NCBI RefSeq assembly: GCF_017368455.1
Contig: NZ_JAFNJU010000003.1
Coordinates: 223,607 to 287,606 of the forward strand
DNA: 64,000 nucleotides
Source of the DNA: Proteiniclasticum aestuarii
GTDB lineage: Bacteria; Bacillota; Clostridia; Clostridiales; Clostridiaceae
Direction of reading: 5' to 3'
The notes beneath the pieces are model-generated. The model was not told the DNA's origin. It did no database searches and worked only from the letters and a program-made list of their open reading frames with translations. Position numbers and translations under genes: made by a program. This document shows, in pieces, positions 8,816 to 16,600 of the stretch; position 1 is the stretch's first letter; every line of letters begins with the position of its first letter.

Positions 8816-9714
8816 TATAAATCCCCCCTATACACACCGGATGCTTTCGCCAGGGTAAGCACTCTTCTTGCACCCTCCACCATGGCGATATCGATCATCT
8901 GACCATCCACCACAATTACACCGACCCCTTCTTTGGCCGATTCTTCTACACCATAGATGGTTTTCTCTGCCATCTGGATCTCCTTCTGACTGGGTGTGAA
9001 GACCTGATGAATGATGGATATCTGTTTTGGGCTGATGACGGATTTTCCATCAAAGCCCATATTTTTGATCTGTTCTGTATCTCTTCTCAGACCTTCGAAA
9101 TCATCCACGTTCGTATGCACGGTATCAAAGCACATGATATCAGCGGCTCTTGCTGCAAGGACCAGCTGACTTCTGGCTGCAAGCATCTCATAGCCTTCAG
9201 AGGTTCTTTTGGCATGCATGGTTCTCATGAAATCGCCGGCACCGATGGAGATGCCGAAAATACGATCCGAGCTCTGTGAAAGTTCCAGCGCGTTGATGAC
9301 CCCCATGGGTGTTTCAATGGCTGCCATGAGAAGTGTGCTTCCGAGAGGCCTTTGAAACTCAAGCTCCGCTTTTCTTACTTCTTCTTCCACAAGGGTGACA
9401 TCGCTCCTGTATTCACATTTCGGGATTCTGATACCGTCACATCCTCCTGCTACAGCAGCACGAATATCTTCTTTCCAGTGCAGAGATTCTTTACCATTGA
9501 TTCGGACCAGACGCTCTACACCTTTATAGTCCGAATACTTCAAGGTATTGTACAGCTGGATTCTGGCTGAATCTTTCTGGTTTTCAGAAACAGCATCTTC
9601 CAGATCGAAGATCACGGAATCCGGTTTATAGATGTAGGCATCTTTCACAAGCCCGGCACGATGGGCATTGAGAAACATCATGGTTCTTCTGATTCTGTTT
9701 TTGTTCGGATGCAT
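8815..9714 (-). CDS. citE: Citrate lyase beta-subunit homologue, copy 1, diverged active site
   Basis: A 299-residue HpcH/HpaI-fold lyase, the subunit that splits the acyl-ACP into acetyl-ACP and an oxo acid. The fold marker SVIFDLEDAV and the IETPMGVINA and GFDGKSVISPKQI blocks are present. However, several positions that are constant in citrate lyase differ: MFVPxxNAxM is MFLNAHRAGL, RLPKTETAQD is RIPKCEYRSD, and GAEDYVT is GAGDFMR, so the usual acidic residue is Gly. The copy at 11735-12625 keeps all of them. Known relatives include citramalate lyase and malyl-CoA lyases, so this complex may act on citramalate or another 2-hydroxy acid. It overlaps citD by TAATG with GGGAGGTG upstream. Confidence 0.85.
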   Translation of the reverse strand: MHPNKNRIRRTMMFLNAHRAGLVKDAYIYKPDSVIFDLEDAVSENQKDSARIQLYNTLKYSDYKGVERLVRINGKESLHWKEDIRAAVAGGCDGIRIPKCEYRSDVTLVEEEVRKAELEFQRPLGSTLLMAAIETPMGVINALELSQSSDRIFGISIGAGDFMRTMHAKRTSEGYEMLAARSQLVLAARAADIMCFDTVHTNVDDFEGLRRDTEQIKNMGFDGKSVISPKQISIIHQVFTPSQKEIQMAEKTIYGVEESAKEGVGVIVVDGQMIDIAMVEGARRVLTLAKASGVYRGDL

Positions 9715-10007
9715 TACATCACCTCCCAGGGCAGATTCTCTTTCTGATCCATGGCGCGAAATACAGCGGTTTCCACGCGGGATCGGATGGTACAGTCCAG
9801 AGCACCCTTATCCATGGCGATGATCTTGGCGTTCTTCACATCGAGTTTTTCTAGAACATCCATGATGGTACTTCGGATCTGTTTGCCATACTGGCTCAAT
9901 ACACTGCTTTCGAGAATCAGTTCCAGGCCATCTTCTTGTGGTGAGATCATGATCTGGATGTCACTGGACTCTACAGTGCCGGCTACAGCTGAATGAAGCA
10001 GGTTCAT
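9714..10007 (-). CDS. citD: Citrate lyase acyl-carrier (gamma) subunit, copy 1
   Basis: The 97-residue acyl-carrier subunit holds the phosphoribosyl-dephospho-CoA arm on a Ser in AGTVESSDIQIM (Ser14 in Klebsiella numbering). The start at 10007 is chosen because AGGAGGG lies 7 bases before it and it gives the usual length; an in-frame codon farther upstream would add 16 unrelated residues. First gene of the minus-strand lyase operon. CitX made by the divergent operon is the only visible enzyme able to attach its prosthetic group. Confidence 0.92.
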   Translation of the reverse strand: MNLLHSAVAGTVESSDIQIMISPQEDGLELILESSVLSQYGKQIRSTIMDVLEKLDVKNAKIIAMDKGALDCTIRSRVETAVFRAMDQKENLPWEVM

Positions 10008-10132
10008 ATCGTTCCCTCCTGTTCTGATAAAGATCGGTTCCATACCATTCCTCATCTCAACGTTTTCACTCAGTATAAATTAAAGATATTCTCTTCACAA
10101 TATATTTTGATTTAAAGAACAGTAAAAAAACA

Positions 10133-10330
10133 GCATCTCATTAACGCAATTATAATGTAGAGATGCATTTAGTGATGAATCGATAATTGTGCAGCAATCA
10201 GCATCAGAAGTACTGACAAAGTTGTTTCCTGGTCGGGTACATGGTTCTGATTGTCAGGAATAAAACATAAAGTACAGGTAAAAAACACATGAAATAAAAA
10301 AGTTGTCGTATAATGAAAATGTAATCGATA
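10133..10330. promoter_or_regulatory. Divergent control region between the two lyase operons
   Basis: The 380-base gap between citD and citC holds signals for both directions. For plus, TATAAT at 10309-10314 has no good -35, suggesting activator dependence. For minus, TATAAT (plus-strand ATTATA, 10149-10154) sits inside an inverted repeat GCATCTC/GAGATGC (10133-10139 and 10160-10166). CTGACAA (10213-10219) is matched by TTGTCAG (10251-10257). The octamer AATCGATA, with a palindromic core, occurs at 10178-10185 and 10323-10330, once near each promoter. TGGTCGGGTACA at 10230 weakly recalls the palindrome in front of the GntR gene. Confidence 0.45.
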
Positions 10331-10388
10331 CGATAGGGGTTGTCTGATGATCCCTGAAATCCTATATAGGTAAATGGGGGAGATTTTC

Positions 10389-11420
10389 ATGAATTATATA
10401 CTTCAGAGAATGTGGATCGGAAGAAGCAGATCTGCCAGAGAAGCATGGGAGACCATGCTGAGTCAGGCTGGAATCAGATCGGAAGACACGGTGGAATATA
10501 CCGTAGGGGTATATGACGGAGAAAAGCTTGTCGCCACGGGATCCCGCTACAAGAATGTGCTCAAGTGCATAGCGGTCTGCAAAGATTATACGGGAGGAGA
10601 AGTCATAAGTCTTCTCATATCCCATCTCATGACGGAAGTCTTTGATGAGGGTCATACCTCCTGCTATGTCTATACGAAACCGGAGTCTGTCCAGTCCTTT
10701 GTCTACATGGGATTCAATGAGATCGAACGAGTGGGAGAGGATCTGGTCTTTCTGGAAAAAGCGGTTCACGGATTTGATGAGTTCCTGAGAAACCTCGAAA
10801 AAGAGAGGATTCCAGGTGAAAAGATCGCAGGCATTGTCATGAATGCCAATCCATTTACAAAGGGTCATCAGTATCTCATCGAAACAGCGGCAAAGGCCAG
10901 TGATGTGCTTCATGTTTTCGTTCTTACGGAAGATCTGTCCGCTTTTCCCACGAAGGTGAGAAAAGAGCTAGTGAAAAGAGGGACAGCTCATCTGAAGAAT
11001 GTGAGGATTCACGAGACAGGAGACTACATGGTCTCCGCCAAGACGTTTCCTTCCTATTTCCTGAAGGAAAACAAGGATGTGACGGAAGTCCAGGCAAGCC
11101 TGGATGCCAGGATCTTCAAAAATCATATTGCAAAGGCCCTAGCCATCACCACCAGATATGTGGGAGAAGAGCCGCTTTCCTTTGCGACCAACATCTACAA
11201 TGAGGCCATGAAGAAAGTGTTTCAGGATGAGATGAACCTGGTGATCATTCCGCGTAAGGAATTCGGCGGAGAAGTCATCAGCGCATCCAGAGTGCGGAAA
11301 TACCTGAAAGAAGATCGTGTAGAGGAGCTGAAGGGGCTGGTTCCGGAAACCACCTTCCAGTTTCTGGTCTCTGAAGAAGGGAAAAAGATACAGGAAAAAT
11401 TAAGAAGCGAGGAGCAGTAA
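10389..11420 (+). CDS. citC: Citrate lyase ligase CitC
   Basis: CitC acetylates the thiol of the citrate lyase prosthetic group using ATP and acetate, switching the enzyme on. The 343-residue protein has an N-terminal GNAT-like domain (about 1-120) and a C-terminal nucleotidyltransferase domain with NPFTKGHQYLIE (about residue 155, the T/HxGH motif) and SASRVRKYL (the SxSxxR-type signature). The start at 10389 has GGGGGAG 6 bases upstream, better than the in-frame ATG at 10374. First gene of citC-citD-citE-citF-citX. It is the only citC seen, so it may activate both lyases. Confidence 0.93.
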   Translation: MNYILQRMWIGRSRSAREAWETMLSQAGIRSEDTVEYTVGVYDGEKLVATGSRYKNVLKCIAVCKDYTGGEVISLLISHLMTEVFDEGHTSCYVYTKPESVQSFVYMGFNEIERVGEDLVFLEKAVHGFDEFLRNLEKERIPGEKIAGIVMNANPFTKGHQYLIETAAKASDVLHVFVLTEDLSAFPTKVRKELVKRGTAHLKNVRIHETGDYMVSAKTFPSYFLKENKDVTEVQASLDARIFKNHIAKALAITTRYVGEEPLSFATNIYNEAMKKVFQDEMNLVIIPRKEFGGEVISASRVRKYLKEDRVEELKGLVPETTFQFLVSEEGKKIQEKLRSEEQ

Positions 11421-11426
11421 CAGCGT

Positions 11427-11747
11427 ATGCAGAAGTTTAACATTGTAAGGCAAGCCATTGCAGGTACCATGGAATCATCTGATCTTCAGATCATTCTGGA
11501 CCAGAACGAAGGCAACGGCATTGAAATCGAACTGAAAAGTAGTGTGGAAAATCAGTATGGAAGAAGAATCAGAGAGGTCCTTCTGGATACTCTGAAGAAC
11601 CTGGGCATAGAGGATGCGAAGCTGACGGTGACGGACAAGGGTGCGCTGGACTGCACCATCGTGGCCAGAACCATCGCAGTGGTGCATCGCGCAGCGGATG
11701 CCACAGATAAAATCGACTGGGAGGGACTTGAAGAATGGAACGTTTAA
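11427..11747 (+). CDS. citD: Citrate lyase acyl-carrier (gamma) subunit, copy 2
   Basis: A 106-residue acyl-carrier subunit with the attachment motif IAGTMESSDLQII (Ser near residue 17) and the C-terminal DKGALDCTI block shared with copy 1. It starts 6 bases after the citC stop and its 3' end overlaps citE by 13 bases, indicating translational coupling. It is slightly longer than copy 1 because of a C-terminal tail. Confidence 0.92.
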   Translation: MQKFNIVRQAIAGTMESSDLQIILDQNEGNGIEIELKSSVENQYGRRIREVLLDTLKNLGIEDAKLTVTDKGALDCTIVARTIAVVHRAADATDKIDWEGLEEWNV

Positions 11748-12625
11748 GAAGAACCATGATGTTTGTGCCTGCCAGTAATGCAGGAATGCTGAGAGATGCC
11801 TATATCTACGGAGCCGATTCCATCATGTTTGATCTGGAGGACTCCATCTCCCTGAAGGAGAAGGACACTTCAAGATTTCTGGTCTACCAGGCAGTGAAGA
11901 CCATCGACTACGGCGCAACGGAAACAGTGGTCAGAATCAACAGCCTGGATATGGGCGGAAAAGATGATGTCCATGCCATGGTCAGAGCAGGCATTGATGT
12001 CATCCGGCTGCCAAAGACGGAAACCGCCCAGGATATCCTGGATGTGGAAGAAGTGATTCTGGAAGCGGAAAGACAGTGCGGCAGAGAAGAAGGAAGCACG
12101 AGGATGATGGCGGCCATCGAAGGCCCTGTGGGTGTTCTCAATGCCCTCAGCATCGCCACAGCAAGCAGAAGACTCATCGGTATCGCACTAGGCGCAGAAG
12201 ACTATGTCACCTCCATGAAGACCAGAAGGTATCCTGAAAGAAACAGCGAGGAAATCTTCTTCGCCAGATCCATGATCGTCCATGCAGCCAGAGCTGCAGG
12301 GATCGCGGCGCTGGATACGGTGTTCTCCGATGTCAATGACTCCGAAACACTGCGGAAGGAAACAGAGCTGATCAGGCAGCTGGGCTTCGACGGAAAATCC
12401 GTCATCAACCCAAGACAGATTTCCATTGTGAACTCCGTCTTCACACCTACGGAAAAGGAAATCGCCAATGCCGTGGCTGTGATGCATGCCATCGAAGAAG
12501 CCGAAGCAAAGGGTTCAGGCGTCATCGCGCTCAATGGAAAGATGATCGACAAGCCCATTGTGGAAAGAGCGGAAAGAGTTCTGATGCTTGCTGAAGCAGC
12601 CGGCGTATACAGGAAAGGGGAATAA
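11735..12625 (+). CDS. citE: Citrate lyase beta subunit, copy 2
   Basis: This 296-residue citryl-ACP lyase cleaves citryl-ACP to acetyl-ACP and oxaloacetate. It keeps all the usual citrate-lyase positions: RRTMMFVPASNAGML (about 5-19), SIMFDLEDSI with REKDT-like KEKDTSR, VIRLPKTETAQDI, GAEDYVTSMKTRR and GFDGKSVINPRQI. It is thus the better candidate of the two for real citrate cleavage. It overlaps citD and is followed by citF after 2 bases. Confidence 0.95.
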   Translation: MERLRRTMMFVPASNAGMLRDAYIYGADSIMFDLEDSISLKEKDTSRFLVYQAVKTIDYGATETVVRINSLDMGGKDDVHAMVRAGIDVIRLPKTETAQDILDVEEVILEAERQCGREEGSTRMMAAIEGPVGVLNALSIATASRRLIGIALGAEDYVTSMKTRRYPERNSEEIFFARSMIVHAARAAGIAALDTVFSDVNDSETLRKETELIRQLGFDGKSVINPRQISIVNSVFTPTEKEIANAVAVMHAIEEAEAKGSGVIALNGKMIDKPIVERAERVLMLAEAAGVYRKGE

Positions 12626-12627
12626 TC

Positions 12628-14166
12628 ATGGCAGAGAACAAGTTAGGTAGGGAAATCCCTGAACAGTATGCAGATGTCTTCGGCACCTTTGAAGGACAGT
12701 TTTCCAGAAGACATGACTATAAAAGATCCAGCGGGAAAGTGACCTCTGTGAAACCGGGAGAATCAAAGCTTCTTAGTTCCATCAGAGAAGCCATAGAAAA
12801 ATCAGGACTGAAAGATGGCATGACCATTTCCTTCCATCATCATTTCAGAGAAGGGGACAAGGTCCTGAACATGGTCATGGAGGAGATTGCTGCTATGGGC
12901 ATCAAGAATCTGACCCTGGCACCAAGTTCCATCGCCAATGTCCATGCACCGCTTATTGACCATATCAAGAACGGTGTGATCACCCAGATTACCTCTTCCG
13001 GTCTGAGAGACAGGCTGGGCGCGGAAATCTCTCACGGGCTCATGGAGAAACCGGTGATCATCCGGTCTCACGGCGGTAGAGCCAGGGCCATCGAAAAGGA
13101 TGAAATTCACATCGATGTGGCGTTTCTGGGTGCACCCAGTGCTGATGCCTACGGCAACGCCAACGGTTCCCATGGAAAGGCCAACTGCGGTTCTCTGGGC
13201 TATGCCAAGGTGGATGCGGAATTTGCAGACAAGGTGGTCATCATCACAGACAATCTGGTGCCCTATCCCAATACACCCATCAGCATCCCTCAGAACCAGG
13301 TGGATTATGTAGTGGTTGTGGACTCCATCGGAGACCCTGATGGCATCGCAAAGGGAGCCACCCGAATCACCACCAATCCGAAGGAGCTTCTGATTGCCGA
13401 GAATGCCAATAAAGTCATCACAGCTTCACCATACTACAAAGAAGGATTCTCCTTCCAGTCGGGAACTGGCGGTTCCACCCTTGCCGTGGCAAGATTCCTT
13501 CAGGACTCTATGAGAAAGGACAACATCAAGGCGTCCTTCGCATTAGGTGGGCTGACAGGACATCTGTGCAGCATGCTGGAGGAAGGTCTCATCGAAAAGA
13601 TCATCGATACCCAGTGCTTTGATAGAAGCGCCATCGAATCCATGAAGAAGAATGAGCATCACTATGAAATCAGCGCCTCCTTCTACGCCAATCCTGGAAA
13701 CAAGGGCGCAGCAGTGAATCAGCTGGATGTGGTTGTGCTGTCTGCACTGGAAATCGATACGAACTTCAATGTCAACGTCATGACAGGTTCTGACGGTGTC
13801 ATCAGAGGAGCCTCAGGGGGGCACAGCGATGCATCAGCAGGAGCAAAGCTCAGCCTGGTTCTGACACCGCTGATCAGAGGAAGAATTCCTACCATCGTGG
13901 AGGAAGTGAATACCGTGATCACCCCTGGAGCTAGCATCGATGTGGTGGTGACGGAGATCGGAATCGCCATCAATCCTCGCAGGCAGGATCTCATGGAAGC
14001 CTTCAGAAATCTCAATGTTCCTCAGTACACCATGGAGGAGCTGAAGGAGAAGGCCTATGAGGTGGTAGGGCGACCAGACCCCATCGTCTACGAGGACAGA
14101 GTGGTGGCGCTCATTGAATACCGTGACGGAAGCCTCATTGATGTGGTCAGAAAAGTAAGAGACTAG
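12628..14166 (+). CDS. citF: Citrate lyase alpha subunit, copy 2
   Basis: The 512-residue citrate:acetyl-ACP transferase. Family blocks: SFHHHFREGDKVLNMVM, EIHIDVAFLGAPSADAYGN, GFSFQSGTGGSTLAV and NVMTGSDGVIRGASGGHSD. It forms the alpha subunit of a complete alpha-beta-gamma complex with the citE and citD immediately upstream. Start at 12628 follows GGGGAA. The product differs from the minus-strand citF throughout its length, including the N-terminal 50 residues. Confidence 0.95.
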   Translation: MAENKLGREIPEQYADVFGTFEGQFSRRHDYKRSSGKVTSVKPGESKLLSSIREAIEKSGLKDGMTISFHHHFREGDKVLNMVMEEIAAMGIKNLTLAPSSIANVHAPLIDHIKNGVITQITSSGLRDRLGAEISHGLMEKPVIIRSHGGRARAIEKDEIHIDVAFLGAPSADAYGNANGSHGKANCGSLGYAKVDAEFADKVVIITDNLVPYPNTPISIPQNQVDYVVVVDSIGDPDGIAKGATRITTNPKELLIAENANKVITASPYYKEGFSFQSGTGGSTLAVARFLQDSMRKDNIKASFALGGLTGHLCSMLEEGLIEKIIDTQCFDRSAIESMKKNEHHYEISASFYANPGNKGAAVNQLDVVVLSALEIDTNFNVNVMTGSDGVIRGASGGHSDASAGAKLSLVLTPLIRGRIPTIVEEVNTVITPGASIDVVVTEIGIAINPRRQDLMEAFRNLNVPQYTMEELKEKAYEVVGRPDPIVYEDRVVALIEYRDGSLIDVVRKVRD

Positions 14167-14187
14167 CATAATTTGGAGGTGCGAAGG

Positions 14188-14742
14188 ATGAAGAAAAATC
14201 CCTTGGCAGAGGGCAGCAGCCCCTCGCTGGAAGAAGTGCTTCATACAAGAGAGAATCGTGTGCGATTTCAGGAAGCTCTGGCTGCAGAGTATGCTCCTGA
14301 TTCCGTAATCTCCTTCAAGCTGAATATTCCAGGACCCGTGAAAAGCAATGAAACCATAGGAAAAATCTTTTCTCTCGGAAAATCCGACATCACAGATGCG
14401 ATCGCTGCCGAAGGGTGGGAGATTCTCTATGAGAAAATCATGGATCTTAAAACAGGGCCGGAGCTTTTTCTGGTGACCAGAGGAACACTTGCGGAAGTGA
14501 AAAGTGCCATGATCAGGCTGGAAGAGGAAATGCCTCTGGGGCGGCTCTTTGATCTGGATGTCTTTGCGGCAGAGGGGACTGTTGTCAGGACCCTCTCCAG
14601 AGAAGCTCTGGGGTATCCCGAGAGGAGATGCCTGATCTGTGAGAAGCCTGCAAAGGTCTGTGGAAGAAACAGAACCCATGAAATCCGTGAAATGCATGAG
14701 AAAATCATGGAAATCCTGGAAAAAGAAAATCGACTGAAATAG
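14188..14742 (+). CDS. citX: Apo-citrate lyase phosphoribosyl-dephospho-CoA transferase CitX
   Basis: CitX transfers the triphosphoribosyl-dephospho-CoA made by CitG to the Ser of CitD. The 184-residue protein shows LNIPGPVKSN (about residue 45) and the C-terminal RRCLICEKPAKVCGRNRTHE cluster of Cys, Arg and His typical of the family. The ATG at 14188 follows TTGGAGGTG by 6 bases and is preferred to an in-frame TTG at 14173. Last gene of the plus-strand lyase operon. In many bacteria citX is fused to citG; here they are separate and 12 kb apart. Confidence 0.92.
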   Translation: MKKNPLAEGSSPSLEEVLHTRENRVRFQEALAAEYAPDSVISFKLNIPGPVKSNETIGKIFSLGKSDITDAIAAEGWEILYEKIMDLKTGPELFLVTRGTLAEVKSAMIRLEEEMPLGRLFDLDVFAAEGTVVRTLSREALGYPERRCLICEKPAKVCGRNRTHEIREMHEKIMEILEKENRLK

Positions 14743-14914
14743 AGTGAGCAGGTCTGAACTCCGGAAGAGGGGATCAGAGCTGCTCTTTCTAGTGCGGGAA
14801 AAAGTGATTCATCACTTCACTCCGTGTCTTAGCCCGGAATCATATGACACGTTCTGATTCCTATGTTAAAATCTAACTATAGAACAGAACACATATCATC
14901 AGGAGGTATAAATT
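14743..14914. other. Intergenic region, weak hairpin only
   Basis: The space between citX and the OsmC-like gene holds a small hairpin, AAGTGA/TCACTT at 14802-14817 with loop TTCA, without a T-run. No convincing terminator for the cit operon was found. A promoter for the next gene is likely but not clear. Confidence 0.3.
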
Positions 14915-15313
14915 ATGAAATGGGTCAACATGGAATTTGACTATGCATTCAAAGGGATACTGAAGGCGAAGAGAGGAACTGTGGACATCGGCATCGAAGA
15001 AGGAACCATCGAACCCTACGATATGGTCTTCGGCGCACTGGGATCCTGTCTCTACTCCACTTTTCTGGATATTGCCGTGAAAAAGAAAATCGTCTATGAA
15101 GGAGTCAGAATGAAGGTCTCCGGAGAAAAGAGAACGGAAGTACCTACAACACTGAAAACCGTGAATGTCGAGGTCACTGTCATCAATCCTGTGAAGGAAA
15201 AGGGACTGGACCAGGCCATGAGACTGGCAACCGAGTACTGCTCCGTTTATCAGACACTGGCACATGTGGCGGAGATGAGCTACAGCCTGAACTTTGAATA
15301 TACCGACAAGTAG
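14915..15313 (+). CDS. OsmC-family protein
   Basis: A 132-residue OsmC/Ohr-fold protein. The two family cysteines, expected to act in thiol-dependent peroxide reduction, are visible in GSCLYSTFLDIA (about residue 49) and TEYCSVYQTL (about residue 110). It belongs to the short OsmC-like subgroup (YhfA-like) rather than clear Ohr, so the substrate is open. AGGAGG is 8 bases before the start and a strong terminator follows. The next gene is a thioredoxin, which fits a thiol-redox role. Confidence 0.85.
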   Translation: MKWVNMEFDYAFKGILKAKRGTVDIGIEEGTIEPYDMVFGALGSCLYSTFLDIAVKKKIVYEGVRMKVSGEKRTEVPTTLKTVNVEVTVINPVKEKGLDQAMRLATEYCSVYQTLAHVAEMSYSLNFEYTDK

Positions 15314-15323
15314 GAGAGCATCG

Positions 15324-15352
15324 GCCCTGATTTGATCAGGGCTTCTTTTTTT
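15324..15352 (+). terminator. Rho-independent terminator
   Basis: Arms GCCCTGAT (15324-15331) and ATCAGGGC (15335-15342) with a 3-base loop, followed by a T-rich run to 15352. Confidence 0.92.
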
Positions 15353-15385
15353 GCAATCATGGAATGGAGTTCACAGGATAATACA

Positions 15386-15414
15386 TTGTGCAAAATCGGA
15401 TTTTGCTGTATAAT
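15386..15414 (+). promoter_or_regulatory. Promoter of the thioredoxin gene
   Basis: -35 TTGTGC (15386-15391), 17-base spacer, -10 TATAAT (15409-15414). Confidence 0.75.
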
Positions 15415-15460
15415 AAGTTTTATAAAATTTAATTTGATAGTAATATGGAGATGATAATGC

Positions 15461-15778
15461 ATGATAAGAAATACAGGAGAAGGCACTTTCGAGAAAGATG
15501 TTCTGGAAAGAAAAGGACTGGTGCTGGTGGATTTCTGGGCACCCTGGTGCGGTCCCTGCAAGATGATTGCGCCGGTGCTGGAACAGGTGGCGGAGGAACA
15601 CAAAGAAGAGATTGAAATCGCCAAGCTGAATGTGGATGACCACAGCATCATCGCCCAGAGATACAAGATCAGGAGCATACCCACCATGATTCTGTTCAAG
15701 GACGGAAAGCCGGTGGATGGAGCCATAGGAATGAGATCAAAGGATTATTTCAAGGAACTCATCAGAAAACACAAATAA
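15461..15778 (+). CDS. Thioredoxin
   Basis: A 105-residue thioredoxin with the active site WAPWCGPCKMIAP at about residue 27-39, the cis-Pro IRSIPTMILFKDG and the Gly near the end. Its role is to reduce disulfides in peroxidases, reductases and similar enzymes. It has its own promoter and a strong downstream hairpin, so it is a single-gene unit. Confidence 0.95.
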   Translation: MIRNTGEGTFEKDVLERKGLVLVDFWAPWCGPCKMIAPVLEQVAEEHKEEIEIAKLNVDDHSIIAQRYKIRSIPTMILFKDGKPVDGAIGMRSKDYFKELIRKHK

Positions 15779-15790
15779 GGGACAACAGAA

Positions 15791-15830
15791 AAAACACCGT
15801 GCATGGATTGCCATGAGCGGTGTTTTTGTG
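15791..15830. terminator. Bidirectional terminator between trx and dut
   Basis: Outer arms AAAACACCG (15791-15799) and CGGTGTTTT (15818-15826), with an inner CATGG/CCATG stem (15802-15815). It lies between two convergent genes and has A- and T-runs on both sides. Confidence 0.88.
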
Positions 15831-15847
15831 TTCGTAAACGGTTGGAA

Positions 15848-16477
15848 TTATTTCAGGCCGGTGCTTCCATAGCCGCCACCCCGATTTTTTCCGATGATTG
15901 ATACATCATCGGTTTCAATGAATTCTGCATGGATCACTTCATTGAAAACCACCTGGGCGATTTTTGTGCCTTTTTCGATGTAGAGCGTGCCATAGGGGTT
16001 GTTCTGCTCATCGAGCACAAGAAAGGGAGCAAGTCCCAGCGTTTCCTGGGTTTCTGTTCCCTTGGCGCTGTAGGTGGTGAAGACACCATCCTTTTTATCG
16101 GGAAACAGGATTCTGCAGTTTCTCTGAACCTCAGCCCGGAGCTCTTCGTTATAGAGCATCTCATAGGGAAGGGTTGCGATGTTGTAGGTGTTTTCCGCTA
16201 TGACGCCTACAGGATTTCTGTAGCCCGCATCAACGGTGCCGGGGCTGTTTGGTATACTGAGGCTGGTCTTCAGGGAGAGTCCGCTTCTGGGTCTTACCTG
16301 CATCTCGATGGAATCCGGCAAGGCGACTTTGAAATTCAGCGGGATGATGATTTTTTCTCCCGGCCTTATGACCAGATCCTCTGCCGCATAGACATCCGCC
16401 CCTGCATCATTGAAATTGGCGTATGCCGGAATTCTGCCATCCTCCATGAGTTCGATGTGTATTTTTTCTTTCTTCAT
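15848..16477 (-). CDS. dut: dUTP diphosphatase with a long internal insertion
   Basis: A 209-residue trimeric-type dUTPase, which hydrolyses dUTP to dUMP and keeps uracil out of DNA. The five motifs are recognisable: NDAGADVYAAED, RPRSGLS, GTVDAGYRNPVGVI, YGTLYIEKGTKIAQVVF and the C-terminal RGGGYGSTG. The family is usually about 145 residues; the extra length is a block of roughly 58 residues between motifs 3 and 4. The start at 16477 is set by GGGAG on the minus strand and the usual N-terminus; the frame stays open farther upstream, but that part lies over the divergent HD gene and is not coding. Confidence 0.88.
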   Translation of the reverse strand: MKKEKIHIELMEDGRIPAYANFNDAGADVYAAEDLVIRPGEKIIIPLNFKVALPDSIEMQVRPRSGLSLKTSLSIPNSPGTVDAGYRNPVGVIAENTYNIATLPYEMLYNEELRAEVQRNCRILFPDKKDGVFTTYSAKGTETQETLGLAPFLVLDEQNNPYGTLYIEKGTKIAQVVFNEVIHAEFIETDDVSIIGKNRGGGYGSTGLK

Positions 16478-16553
16478 TTTACTGCTCCCATCTCTTCTTC
16501 TTAAATAAGGTATAATAGTATCAATATCTAAGGGAGGCTGCTCCCTACCTTCT

Positions 16554-16582
16554 ATTATAAGCCAATGGAATCTTGCGGCAAA
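16554..16582 (-). promoter_or_regulatory. Promoter of dut
   Basis: Minus strand: -35 TTGCCG (16577-16582), 17-base spacer, -10 TATAAT (16554-16559). The transcribed leader contains the hairpin GGGAG-GCTG-CTCCC (16532-16545). Confidence 0.65.
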
Positions 16583-16600
16583 GAGAAAGGAGCTGGTATA

